The notes beneath the pieces are model-generated. The model saw nothing but the letters and a program-made list of their open reading frames with translations, was not told where the DNA came from and did no database searches. This document shows, piece by piece, positions 25,771 to 33,990 of a stretch of DNA of 64,000 nucleotides; the first letter of the stretch is position 1; each line of letters starts with the position of its first letter. Both the position numbers and the translations under genes were made by a program. Source of the stretch: Ruminococcus sp. (GTDB lineage Bacteria; Bacillota; Clostridia; Oscillospirales; Acutalibacteraceae); NCBI GenBank assembly GCA_004558485.1, contig SFCS01000003.1, positions 62,001-126,000 of the forward strand, written 5' to 3'.

Positions 25771-27225
25771 ATGTTCAAAAGTATTTTTTCAAAATATTTT
25801 GCGGTCATCTCCGCCATCATCGTGTTCAGCTTTTTGGCGATGCAGGGCGCACAGCTCTTTTTGTCCTCCCGGTATTGGCTGGATGAAAAGCACCGCATCC
25901 TGGCGGACAACGCCAAGACCATCGCCGCGCATACCGCGGACGGCGTGTCGCCGATCAAGACGTCCGACGACTTAACCGTGTACCGCATCGAGAAATCCAC
26001 ACTGACGCCGTTCATCAAGCTGCTTTCCATGACGATGGACTGCACGGTGGTGATCTCGAACATGGACGGCACGGTGCTCATCATGTGCGACGAGAAGGGC
26101 GACGAAATGTCCACAGAGGGGGTTGTCTCCCTTGCCGGGGCGTTTGATGCCGACGGCACGGAGTTTTATGCCGTCAGCACACTGAACGGACTGTATAAGG
26201 AGCGGCAGTATACCGCCGGCGTGCCCATCCGACACGACGGAAAGCTCCTCGGCTATGTGTTTGTGTCGCTGCCCGCGAGCGGGCTCGGACAGTATCTGCG
26301 CAGCAACATTCAGATTTCCCTCCTTGCGGCTTTAGGCGTTCTGACGCTGACATTTGTGGCACTGTATATTATGACGGAGCGCATGGTGCGGCCGCTCAGA
26401 GAAATGGCGCAGGCAACGCGCAAATTTGCCGAGGGCGATTTCAGCTATCAGGTCAAGGTCACCGGCCGGGACGAAACGGCGGAGCTGGCGCAGGCACTCA
26501 ATTCCATGGCGCGGTCGCTGTCCTCTGTGGAGACCATGCGCCGCAGCTTTGTTGCCAATGTGTCGCACGAGCTGCGCACCCCGATGACGACCATCGCCGG
26601 TTTCATCGACGGCATTTTGGACGGCACAATCCCCGCCGAAAAGCGGGACTATTATCTCAAGATCGTGTCGGACGAGATAAAGCGGCTGTCGCGCCTTGTC
26701 AAAACGATGCTCTCGCTGTCCCGCATCGACAGCGGGCAGCTGCGGCTCAATATGGTGGACTTCGATCTCCTGTCGCTGACGGGGCAGACACTTTTGACCT
26801 TTGAAAAGCGCATCGAGGAAAAGTCCATCACCATCGAAGGACTGGAGGACGCCGCACCGACACCGGTGCACGGCGACTATGATCTTTTGGGGCAGGTGCT
26901 GTATAATCTGCTCGATAATGCCGTAAAATTTACCGATGTGGGCGGCAGCATCCGCATCCACATGGAAAAGGCGGACGGGCGCACGCTTTGCAGCATCCGC
27001 AACACGGGCGCGGGCATCCCCGCCGAGGAAATGCCGCGCATTTTCGAGCGGTTTTATAAGAGCGATCGCTCGCGCGGGCTGGACAAAAACGGCATCGGCC
27101 TCGGTCTGTACATCGTGCAGACGGCGGTCGCGCTGCACAAGGGTGAGGTGCTGGTGCGGTCGGTCGAGGGCGATTATACGGAATTTTCCTTCTGGCTGCC
27201 GGACAACGCGGAAATTCAAAAGTAA
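25771..27225 (+). CDS. sensor histidine kinase
   Basis: A 484-residue kinase: membrane helix near the N-terminus (about 10-30), an extracytoplasmic sensor of about 140 residues, a second helix (about 178-200), HAMP (about 200-255), HisKA with phospho-acceptor histidine in NVSHELRTPMTT (~264), and HATPase_c with N-box NLLDNAVKFTD and glycine boxes GAGIPAEEM and GIGLGLYIV. It is translated five bp after the response regulator and ends about 80 bp before an HtrA protease gene, an arrangement seen in envelope-stress systems. The signal is unknown. Confidence 0.93.
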   Translation: MFKSIFSKYFAVISAIIVFSFLAMQGAQLFLSSRYWLDEKHRILADNAKTIAAHTADGVSPIKTSDDLTVYRIEKSTLTPFIKLLSMTMDCTVVISNMDGTVLIMCDEKGDEMSTEGVVSLAGAFDADGTEFYAVSTLNGLYKERQYTAGVPIRHDGKLLGYVFVSLPASGLGQYLRSNIQISLLAALGVLTLTFVALYIMTERMVRPLREMAQATRKFAEGDFSYQVKVTGRDETAELAQALNSMARSLSSVETMRRSFVANVSHELRTPMTTIAGFIDGILDGTIPAEKRDYYLKIVSDEIKRLSRLVKTMLSLSRIDSGQLRLNMVDFDLLSLTGQTLLTFEKRIEEKSITIEGLEDAAPTPVHGDYDLLGQVLYNLLDNAVKFTDVGGSIRIHMEKADGRTLCSIRNTGAGIPAEEMPRIFERFYKSDRSRGLDKNGIGLGLYIVQTAVALHKGEVLVRSVEGDYTEFSFWLPDNAEIQK

Positions 27226-27246
27226 ATAACGCTTTCTTCAAGAAAA

Positions 27247-27268
27247 CGACACAAAGTGTCGGTATAGT
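27247..27268 (+). promoter_or_regulatory. candidate htrA promoter with overlapping palindrome
   Basis: The inverted repeat CGACAC-AAA-GTGTCG (27247-27261) directly precedes TATAGT (27263-27268). There is no good -35 box, as expected for an activator-dependent promoter. The adjacent OmpR-type regulator is a natural candidate ligand. Confidence 0.45.
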
Positions 27269-27308
27269 GTAGACAGTGATAAAAAAATCCACGAAAGGTC
27301 GTGTGCAT

Positions 27309-28877
27309 ATGTCTGATTGGAACGATTGGAACAAGGAAACACCCGAAGAAGAAAAAAAGGTTACGCCGCCTGCCGACGACACGCCGCCGGTGACCGCATC
27401 GCCGCAATATGAGAGACCGGCATATTCCGCCGGTGAATGGCGCAGCGATGCCGCAGCGCAGGGCGCAAAGCCGCAGGAGCCGACCCCGCAGCAGCAAGAG
27501 CCGACCTCGCAGCAGCCGACAGGCGCTGCGCCGCAAACGGATCGGCAGCAGGACTCCTTCGCGGGCGCACCGCATCAAACGGCGCATCCGCAGCCGCCGC
27601 AGACGCAGTGGTATCGCAGCGGGACGACGGGCGGGGCAACGCCGCCGCCCTATACCGGCAGCTTCACCACGCCGCCGCAGCCGCCGAAAAAGCGCAAGCA
27701 CACGGGTGCGATCGTTGCGCTCGCCGTTGTCGGCGCACTGGCGGTGCTGGCGCTCACCATCACGGTGGCGTTCTCGCTCGGCAGAGCCATTTCGTCGGAT
27801 ATGACGAACAGTGGCTCCTCCGTCTCCGACAAAAAGGACGGCAGCAGCACGGGCAACGATGTCATCAACGACAACGCTCCCTCGCTGAATATCACCGATT
27901 GGGCGGATAACGACGGCGGTCTGACGGCGACGCAGGTCATTGAGAAAAATCTCGACAGCACGGTCGTCATCACCATTTATCAGATCAAGAACGGCAACAA
28001 CTCCATGTATGCCTTCGGCACGGCGACACCCACAAAGGTCGGCTCCGGCAGCGGCATCGTCATGACGAAGGACGGCTATATCATCACCAACTGGCATGTT
28101 GTCACCAACACGGATACCGGCAAGCAGTATGATGAGATCGATGTCACGCTGCACAACGGTACGGTGTATAAGAACGCGAAGGTCATCGGCGCGGATCAGT
28201 CCACCGACCTTGCGGTCATCAAGGTAGAGGCGACCGACCTCACCCCCGCGGAATTCGGCGACTCCTCCAAAATGACGCTCGGCGCGCGTGTGATCGCGCT
28301 CGGCAACGCGGGAGGCTTGCAGTGGTCGGCGACGCAGGGCATCATCTCCGGTCTTGCCCGCGATGTCTATGAGGACACCGGCTATTCCATCAAGTGCCTG
28401 CAGACCGACGCCGCCATCAACCCCGGCAACTCCGGCGGCCCGCTCATCAACAACCAGGGGCAGGTCATCGGCATCAACTCTGCGAAGATCGCCTCCACCG
28501 ATGTTGAGGGTCTCGGGTTCTCCATTCCGATCAACGAGGCAAAGACCGTCATCGACGATCTCACAAAGTACGGCTATGTCAAGGGGCGTGTGCAGCTCGG
28601 CATCACCGGCTATTCGGTGAACAGCAACGGCTATCACGGCTTTGTCATCCAGTCCATCAACGAGGACTCCGTGCTCAAGAGCACGAGGGCGGCGGTCGGC
28701 GATCTCATTACCGCCGTCGACGGCACCGACATCTCCGGCTACAGCGATCTGCGCGCGGCGCTTGCCAAGCACGCTGTCGGCGATGAGGTACAGCTCTCGC
28801 TCCTGCGGCTGGACAACCGCACCGGCGAAAAGACCACCTTCACCGTGACCTGTAAGCTGGCGGAAAGCAAAAACTGA
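27309..28877 (+). CDS. HtrA/DegP-like serine protease with PDZ domain
   Basis: A 522-residue membrane-anchored protease. A Pro/Gln-rich cytoplasmic region (about 1-130) precedes a single membrane helix (about 135-157, IVALAVVGALAVLALTITVA). The trypsin-like domain has the triad H in ITNWHVV (~262), D in STDLAVIKV (~300) and S in NPGNSGGPL (~374). A C-terminal PDZ domain follows (about 430-515). This is the Bacillus HtrA layout, active outside the membrane on misfolded proteins. The ATG at 27309 follows GAAAGG; the upstream in-frame start at 27276 has no ribosome site. It lies behind a two-component system and ends at a strong terminator. Confidence 0.93.
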   Translation: MSDWNDWNKETPEEEKKVTPPADDTPPVTASPQYERPAYSAGEWRSDAAAQGAKPQEPTPQQQEPTSQQPTGAAPQTDRQQDSFAGAPHQTAHPQPPQTQWYRSGTTGGATPPPYTGSFTTPPQPPKKRKHTGAIVALAVVGALAVLALTITVAFSLGRAISSDMTNSGSSVSDKKDGSSTGNDVINDNAPSLNITDWADNDGGLTATQVIEKNLDSTVVITIYQIKNGNNSMYAFGTATPTKVGSGSGIVMTKDGYIITNWHVVTNTDTGKQYDEIDVTLHNGTVYKNAKVIGADQSTDLAVIKVEATDLTPAEFGDSSKMTLGARVIALGNAGGLQWSATQGIISGLARDVYEDTGYSIKCLQTDAAINPGNSGGPLINNQGQVIGINSAKIASTDVEGLGFSIPINEAKTVIDDLTKYGYVKGRVQLGITGYSVNSNGYHGFVIQSINEDSVLKSTRAAVGDLITAVDGTDISGYSDLRAALAKHAVGDEVQLSLLRLDNRTGEKTTFTVTCKLAESKN

Positions 28878-28885
28878 CAGATAAA

Positions 28886-28924
28886 CAAAAGGCGCGTCAT
28901 CCGAAACGGATGACGCGCCTTTTG
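28886..28924. terminator. bidirectional terminator, htrA and the oxidoreductase gene
   Basis: An 18-bp perfect stem (28886-28903 with 28907-28924, loop AAA). It has A/T runs on both sides and lies between convergent genes. Confidence 0.93.
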
Positions 28925-28946
28925 TTTTGTTGCTGTTTTGAAAAAA

Positions 28947-29999
28947 TCAGATGTTGCAGGAGATGACCTGCTTCTTTTCGGCAGAGGCAAAGGACGCCTC
29001 GATGACCTGCATCACGCGGCGCAGCTGCGCATGCGTGACAAGCTGCGTTTCCTCGCCCGCGATTGCCTTGCAGACATTGCGGTAGAAATCGTGCACATCC
29101 GAATGGGGCTGCGCGATCTCATAGGTGTCGGTGGTGATGTCGTCGCGCGGCGCCATGGTCTTGGTGAGACCGGCAGCGGTCTGCACCGGCAGCACATCGT
29201 TCTCGTGCCAATATTTGCACTTGACGACCTTGCAATTCTCGCGCCAATCGGTGATGAGCGCCGTGCCGTCCTTGCAGCGCATGTAAAAGCGTGGCATGGC
29301 GATGAAGTTATAGGTGCCGACCTCGACATATGCCTCCTTGCCGTCGGCAAAGGACATCGTCAGCTTGAAGCCGTCGTCCACCTCCCTGTTGGTGATGTGA
29401 TCGAAACGGCAATCGACAGCGGTCACGGGCGCGGGAAGGATCATCATGATCTGATCGATGAGGTGAATGCCCCAGTCATACAGCATGCCGCCGCCATGCT
29501 CCTTCATGCCGCGCCAGTCGCTCGGAATGCCGCGGGAGCCGTGGATGCGGGACTCGATGTTGATGACCTCGCCGATCTCTCCGCTGTCTGCCACCTGCTT
29601 CATCGCAAGATAGTCGATGTCCCAGCGGCGGTTCTGATGCACGGTGAACAGCTTTTTGTTGCGCTCTGCGGCGGCGATCATTTCGTCAAGCTCTGCCACC
29701 GACAACGCCACCGGCTTTTCACAGATGACATTTTTTCCGGCGTTGAGCGCCTTCACGACGACTTCCTTGTGGGCGTCGTTGGGGATCGCCACGGTGATAA
29801 GCTCCACGCGCTCGTCGGCAAGCACCTCTTCCAGCGTTTCATAGGCAAAGATGCCCTTTTCACGGGCAGCTTCGCGCCGCTCGGGGAGAATGTCATAAAT
29901 GCCCAAAAGGTTGACAACATCGCTTTCCAGTGCGTGCCGCACATGGAAGCCGCCGCCCATGCCGCCGTAGCCCACGACGACGAGATTGCATTTTTTCAT
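28947..29999 (-). CDS. Gfo/Idh/MocA family oxidoreductase
   Basis: A 350-residue NAD(P)-dependent sugar or inositol dehydrogenase. The Rossmann motif is VVVGYGGMGGGFH at the N-terminus, the family EKPVALSV motif (lysine contacts substrate and nicotinamide) lies around residue 95, and a candidate catalytic histidine sits in MLYDWGIHLIDQI. The ATG at 29999 follows AAAGGGGC; the extension to 30026 overlaps the upstream gene and is not used. It forms a two-gene operon with the sugar isomerase at 30014-30979 and probably handles an uncommon carbohydrate. The substrate is unknown. Confidence 0.9.
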   Translation of the reverse strand: MKKCNLVVVGYGGMGGGFHVRHALESDVVNLLGIYDILPERREAAREKGIFAYETLEEVLADERVELITVAIPNDAHKEVVVKALNAGKNVICEKPVALSVAELDEMIAAAERNKKLFTVHQNRRWDIDYLAMKQVADSGEIGEVINIESRIHGSRGIPSDWRGMKEHGGGMLYDWGIHLIDQIMMILPAPVTAVDCRFDHITNREVDDGFKLTMSFADGKEAYVEVGTYNFIAMPRFYMRCKDGTALITDWRENCKVVKCKYWHENDVLPVQTAAGLTKTMAPRDDITTDTYEIAQPHSDVHDFYRNVCKAIAGEETQLVTHAQLRRVMQVIEASFASAEKKQVISCNI

Positions 30000-30013
30000 A
30001 GAAAGTGCCCCTT

Positions 30014-30979
30014 TTATGCCCACCACATGGCAGCAGGCTGTTCGTTGATGATAACTTCCTTGAGGAAGGAGATAGCTTTTTCCAGCCCCTCCCTGACCGA
30101 CATGAGACCGTCCTCATGCTCGATGCTGACCGCGCCGTCATAGCCGATCATGCGCAGCGTGGAGATCAAGTCCTTCCACATTTTCATGTCGGAGCCGTAG
30201 CCGATGGTGCGGAACACCCAGCTGCGATCCAGAAGATTGCCGTAGGATCCGGTGTCGAGGACACCGTTTCTCGCCTTGTTATAGGGGTCGACCTTGGTGT
30301 CCTTGGCGTGGAAATGATACACAGCCCCTTTCAGCTCGCGCAGCGCCGCGACAGGATCCATGCCCTGCCAAATGAGGTGCGACGGGTCGAAGTTGGCACC
30401 GAGAATGTCGCCGACAGCGTTGCGCAGACGCAGCATCGTTGCGGGGTTATAGACACAGAAGCCCGGATGCATCTCAAAGGCGATCTTCTTGACGCCATAG
30501 GACTCTGCAATCTTTGCCGCCTCTTTCCAGTAGGGGATGAGGACCTCATTCCACTGCCAGTCAAGGGTCTCGCCATACTCCGGCGGCCAGGCACAGGTCA
30601 CCCAGTTCGGGCGCTCGGAATGCTCGCAGTCGCCGGGGCAGCCGGAGAAGGTCACAACGGTTTCCACGCCGAGCTTTTGCGCCAGCTTGCAGGTGTCAAC
30701 GAACACCTTGTGGTATTCCGCGGCGATCGCCTTGTTCGGATGCACGGGGTTGCCGTGGCAGGAAAGGGCGCTGATGGTCAGATCGTATTTGTTGAGCAGC
30801 GCCTTGTATTCCTCGATCTTGCGGTCATCCGCCAGATAGACCTCCGGCTTCAGATGGTTGTTGTTGGTGTAGCCGCCGGTACCCAGTTCCACCGCCTGTA
30901 CACCGAGGGAGTGCAGGTACTTGAACGCATCCTCTGCGGGCATCCCTTGCAGCGGGACAGTCAAAACGCTGAGTTTCAT
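30014..30979 (-). CDS. sugar phosphate isomerase/epimerase
   Basis: A 321-residue TIM-barrel of the AP_endonuc_2 family. Metal ligands are suggested by KIAFEMHPGF, GANFDPSHLIWQG, VYHFHAKD and AVSIEHED. The pattern FDPSHL with HAKDT is typical of epimerases linked to Gfo/Idh/MocA dehydrogenases. The ATG at 30979 stands nine bases after GGAG; the alternative at 30988 touches the ribosome site. It is 14 bp upstream of the dehydrogenase gene, so both act in one carbohydrate pathway. Confidence 0.9.
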   Translation of the reverse strand: MKLSVLTVPLQGMPAEDAFKYLHSLGVQAVELGTGGYTNNNHLKPEVYLADDRKIEEYKALLNKYDLTISALSCHGNPVHPNKAIAAEYHKVFVDTCKLAQKLGVETVVTFSGCPGDCEHSERPNWVTCAWPPEYGETLDWQWNEVLIPYWKEAAKIAESYGVKKIAFEMHPGFCVYNPATMLRLRNAVGDILGANFDPSHLIWQGMDPVAALRELKGAVYHFHAKDTKVDPYNKARNGVLDTGSYGNLLDRSWVFRTIGYGSDMKMWKDLISTLRMIGYDGAVSIEHEDGLMSVREGLEKAISFLKEVIINEQPAAMWWA

Positions 30980-31102
30980 GCTGTACATCTCCTTTTTCGG
31001 GGATATTTTTCAACCCCTCAATCTGTCCCTATGGTAGCACATCGCAGCCGAAAATACTACCCCTTTTTTGCGCATTTTTATCAATTTTTTGTCATAATGA
31101 AA

Positions 31103-31132
31103 AAAGGCGCTGACCGGAGGTGCAGCGCCTTT
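31103..31132 (-). terminator. terminator of the NitT/TauT-like ABC operon
   Basis: AAAGGCGCTG and CAGCGCCTTT form a 10-bp stem just after the stop of the binding-protein gene. On the minus strand it is followed by T6. Confidence 0.85.
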
Positions 31133-31135
31133 CGC

Positions 31136-32131
31136 TTATTTTGTCGCTTTTTCGGCAAAGGTGTTGTTGACGACCTTGTCAAACGGGGCGGGGGCGGAAA
31201 GCTCGCCCGCCTCGGCAATCACCTTTTGCAGCAGCGTGAACGACTCCTCGGTCATCGTCGGTGTGTCGCAGAAAGCGCCGATCTTCCGATACCGCTCTAT
31301 GGAGGCGGTCAGCAGCTCTGTCGAGGTGTCGGGAAATTGCTCTTTGATCGCCTCGGCAATTTCGGCGGCGGTGTGGGTCCCGACCCATTGCTGTCCCTTG
31401 TATACCGCGCGGGTGAAGGCGGCGATGAGGTCGCTGTTTTTCTCGATATAGCTCTTTTTCGCAAAATATGCCGTGTAGGGGATCTCCCCGGCGGCATCGC
31501 CGACTGCGGCAACAATGTAGCCCTTGCCCTCCGCCTCCAGCATGGAGGCGGTCGGTTCAAAGCAGGTGAAATAGTCGCCTGTGCCCGCCGTGAAGGCTGC
31601 GGTCATCATGGAGAACTGCACGCTGCTGTCAAGCGTCAGATCCGTCGCGGGGTCGATGCCGTTCTTGCGCAGCGCATATTCGAGCGCCATATACGGCACG
31701 CCGCCCTTGCGGCCGGGCAGAACGATCTTGCCCCTGAGCTTTTGCCAGTCAAAGGCGTCGTCCTTTTCCCGTGCGACAAGGAACGAGCCGTCGCGGCGGG
31801 TGACCTGTGCGAACACCTGCGTGTAGTCGGTCTTGCCCTCGTTGTACACATACACCGACGCCTCCGGACCGGCAAAGCCTATGTCCATGTTGCCGGACAG
31901 CACCGCGCTCATCACCGCGTCGGCGCCCTGTCCGTTGGAAAGGTCGATGTCGATACCCTCCTCGGCAAAAAAGCCGCGCGCGATCGCCACATATTGCGGC
32001 GCATAGAACACCGAGTGGGTGACCTCGCACACGCGCACCTTGGTCTTGCCGCCCGCGTTGCCGCATGCCGCCACGGACAGCAGCAAAACGAGCGACAGCC
32101 CCGCGCACAGAATACGCAGAAATACTTTCAT
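31136..32131 (-). CDS. ABC transporter substrate-binding lipoprotein (NitT/TauT, NMT1-like)
   Basis: A 331-residue lipoprotein: signal MKVFLRILCAGLSLVLLL with lipobox SVAAC, then an NMT1/THI5-like type II periplasmic-binding fold (VFYAPQYVAIARGFFAEEGI, GNMDIGFAGPEA). The ATG at 32131 follows GGAGG; the longer frame lies inside the permease gene. With the permease and ATPase it makes a complete importer. The family takes up sulfonates, nitrate analogues, thiamin precursors or riboflavin. A thiamin-linked gene nearby makes a pyrimidine precursor conceivable, but this operon has no TPP riboswitch. Confidence 0.9.
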   Translation of the reverse strand: MKVFLRILCAGLSLVLLLSVAACGNAGGKTKVRVCEVTHSVFYAPQYVAIARGFFAEEGIDIDLSNGQGADAVMSAVLSGNMDIGFAGPEASVYVYNEGKTDYTQVFAQVTRRDGSFLVAREKDDAFDWQKLRGKIVLPGRKGGVPYMALEYALRKNGIDPATDLTLDSSVQFSMMTAAFTAGTGDYFTCFEPTASMLEAEGKGYIVAAVGDAAGEIPYTAYFAKKSYIEKNSDLIAAFTRAVYKGQQWVGTHTAAEIAEAIKEQFPDTSTELLTASIERYRKIGAFCDTPTMTEESFTLLQKVIAEAGELSAPAPFDKVVNNTFAEKATK

Positions 32132-32144
32132 CAAAAAGCCTCCT

Positions 32145-32951
32145 CTATGAATGTGAGATCCGGTGTACGGCAAAGCGCTGCAAAAGGCAGACCGCCTCAT
32201 ACATAAGCGCAGCGACGACCGCCAGAACGATGACGCTCGCCATGACCAGATCCAGCTTGAACACCTGACCGCCGTAGACGATCAGATAGCCGAGCCCTGC
32301 TTTGGACACCAAAAATTCTCCGGCGATGACGCCGACTAGGGAAAGACCGATGTTGATCTTCAGGGAATTAAACAGAGTCGAAATGTTATACGGCAAAACA
32401 ATCTTGAAAAACACCTGCCACCGTACCGCACCGAAGGTCTCCGCCATGCGGATGTATTCCGTATCGGTGCGGTGAAAGCCGCCGAGCATTTCGAGCACGG
32501 TGACGATAAGGGAGATGGCAAGCGCCATGACGATGATCGCCCGCGTGCCCGCTCCCGCGATAATGATGATGACCGGACCGAGCGCGATCTTCGGCAGGCT
32601 GTTGAGCACCACAAGATACGGCTCACTGACCTTTGAGGCAAAGGGACTCCACCACAAAAGCGTCGCCAGCACCGTGCCCGCCCCCGCGCCGAGCAAAAAC
32701 CCGACGAGCGTTTCAAAAACGGTGACGCCGATGTGCTGCAAAAGCCCGTTTTGTGCCATCCCGATATAGGTCCTGAAAATGCGGGAGGGCTGGCTGAAAA
32801 TAAAGCTGTCGATGACCCCGACGGTCGCCAGCACTTCCCAAAGCCCGATGAAAAGAACAAGAATACCGATCTGCCAGTAAAGAATTTTGCGGCGATGCCG
32901 CTTCTCGTTTTTGAGATAGAGCTGCCGCCTTGCGGATGTTTTTTCAGTCAT
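32145..32951 (-). CDS. ABC transporter permease (NitT/TauT type)
   Basis: A 268-residue BPD_transp_1 permease with six predicted helices and the EAA loop in EYIRMAETFGAVRWQVFFKI. The N-terminal cytoplasmic segment is very basic (RRQLYLKNEKRHRRK). The start at 32951 overlaps the end of the ATPase gene by eight bases and uses a ribosome site inside that gene (TTGGAG). It is the membrane subunit of the importer whose binding protein is encoded 13 bp downstream. Confidence 0.92.
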   Translation of the reverse strand: MTEKTSARRQLYLKNEKRHRRKILYWQIGILVLFIGLWEVLATVGVIDSFIFSQPSRIFRTYIGMAQNGLLQHIGVTVFETLVGFLLGAGAGTVLATLLWWSPFASKVSEPYLVVLNSLPKIALGPVIIIIAGAGTRAIIVMALAISLIVTVLEMLGGFHRTDTEYIRMAETFGAVRWQVFFKIVLPYNISTLFNSLKINIGLSLVGVIAGEFLVSKAGLGYLIVYGGQVFKLDLVMASVIVLAVVAALMYEAVCLLQRFAVHRISHS

Positions 32952-33708
32952 GTCGCTCCAACTCTTTCCAAATATGGTCAAAGTAGGTGGAAAACTGCGG
33001 GGTGTTGCGGCAGGAGAGCGGTGTGCGCACGGGAATGTCAAAGCGGATGGGCAAAAGCTCCCGCACGGTCGCAGGACGCGCGGTGAGGATGACAACCACA
33101 TCGCTCATGCTGATGCACTCCGGAATGTCGTGTGTGACCATCAGCGTGGTGACATGCTCCCGTTTCAGAATGCTGTAGACATCCTCCGTGACCGACAGGC
33201 GCGTCTGGTAGTCGAGCGCGGAAAACGCCTCGTCGAGCAGCAGGATGTCGGGGCGTACCGCCAGGGTGCGGATGAGCGCGGCGCGCTGCCGCATGCCGCC
33301 GGACATCTGCGCGGGGTATTTGTCCCGAAAGTCGGAAAGTCCGTAGGTCTCAAGCAGGTGATCGGCGTGACCGACGGTTTCCTCGTTCAGCTGTCGGCGG
33401 ATCTCCAGTCCGAAAAGGACATTCTGACGGATGGTACGCCATTCGAGCAGGTTGTCTTTTTGCAGCATATAGCCGATGCGCGGCGAGCTGCCCCTGACCT
33501 CCTCGCCGCCGAGGAGCACCCGTCCGCCGGAGGGAGGGAGCAGTCCCGCGATGATGGAAAGCAGCGTGGATTTTCCGCAGCCGGACGGGCCGACAAGGCT
33601 GTAGAAATCGCCGCTGTTCATCGAAAAGCTCACATCCCGCAGCGCGGCGACCTCGCCGTTTTTCGCCTGGTAGGTCTGTTCTATATTTTCAACACGCAAT
33701 ATCTCCAT
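32944..33708 (-). CDS. ABC transporter ATPase (NitT/TauT type)
   Basis: A 254-residue ATPase of the SsuB/TauB group: Walker A GPSGCGKST, Q-loop MLQKDNLLEWRT (typical of this group), signature MSGGMRQRAALIRTL, Walker B ILLLDEAFSALD, H-loop MVTHDIPEC. It is the first gene of the operon ATPase, permease, binding protein. A candidate promoter lies 48 bases upstream. Confidence 0.94.
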   Translation of the reverse strand: MEILRVENIEQTYQAKNGEVAALRDVSFSMNSGDFYSLVGPSGCGKSTLLSIIAGLLPPSGGRVLLGGEEVRGSSPRIGYMLQKDNLLEWRTIRQNVLFGLEIRRQLNEETVGHADHLLETYGLSDFRDKYPAQMSGGMRQRAALIRTLAVRPDILLLDEAFSALDYQTRLSVTEDVYSILKREHVTTLMVTHDIPECISMSDVVVILTARPATVRELLPIRFDIPVRTPLSCRNTPQFSTYFDHIWKELERHD

Positions 33709-33755
33709 GCAAAGCCACCCCTTCGGTGCGGGCGGCGGCTGCCGCCCTTCTTTCC

Positions 33756-33785
33756 ATTGTATGCACCGAGGGCGGGAATGTGTAA
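33756..33785 (-). promoter_or_regulatory. candidate promoter of the NitT/TauT-like operon
   Basis: On the minus strand TTACAC and TACAAT are separated by 18 bp, directly after the terminator of the preceding peptide gene. The leader contains a short GC-rich hairpin (GGGCGGC/GCCGCC), and no recognised riboswitch. Confidence 0.5.
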
Positions 33786-33790
33786 AAAGA

Positions 33791-33828
33791 AAAACCGCCT
33801 CACCGTCCGACGACGGTGAGGCGGTTTT
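33791..33828 (-). terminator. terminator after the 37-aa peptide gene
   Basis: AAAACCGCCTCACCGTC (33791-33807) pairs perfectly with GACGGTGAGGCGGTTTT (33812-33828). On the minus strand it ends in a T run and separates thiT-peptide from the ABC operon. Confidence 0.92.
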
Positions 33829-33836
33829 GCGCCTGT

Positions 33837-33950
33837 TCAGAGCGGCTTAATCTCCGACCAACCACTGATGTCCTCATAGGTTTTGCCGATCCGCTCCCGA
33901 ATTTGACATTCCACCACTTGCAGGGTGGGGGCAGCATACTGCTTCTTCAT
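33837..33950 (-). CDS. 37-aa peptide of the MKKQY type
   Basis: The ATG at 33950 stands behind a near-perfect ribosome site (GGAGGTGTCTC). The product begins MKKQYAAPTLQVVECQIRER and ends GWSEIKPL; it has one cysteine and no signal peptide or membrane helix. It is 40 bp downstream of thiT, before a strong terminator, so it is probably transcribed from the TPP-riboswitch promoter. The N-terminal MKKQYxxP pattern recurs in the 43-aa peptide at 40050-40181. I do not know its function. No peptide-modifying enzyme or peptide exporter is adjacent. Confidence 0.7.
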   Translation of the reverse strand: MKKQYAAPTLQVVECQIRERIGKTYEDISGWSEIKPL

Positions 33951-33990
33951 GAGACACCTCCGATGGTAATTGTCCATGGAACAGTATACA

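Noticed and set aside
33709..33790. Possible second TPP riboswitch before the NitT/TauT-like operon
   Set aside because: None of the conserved blocks (CUGAGA, ACCUGAUC, GGAGGGA) is found there.
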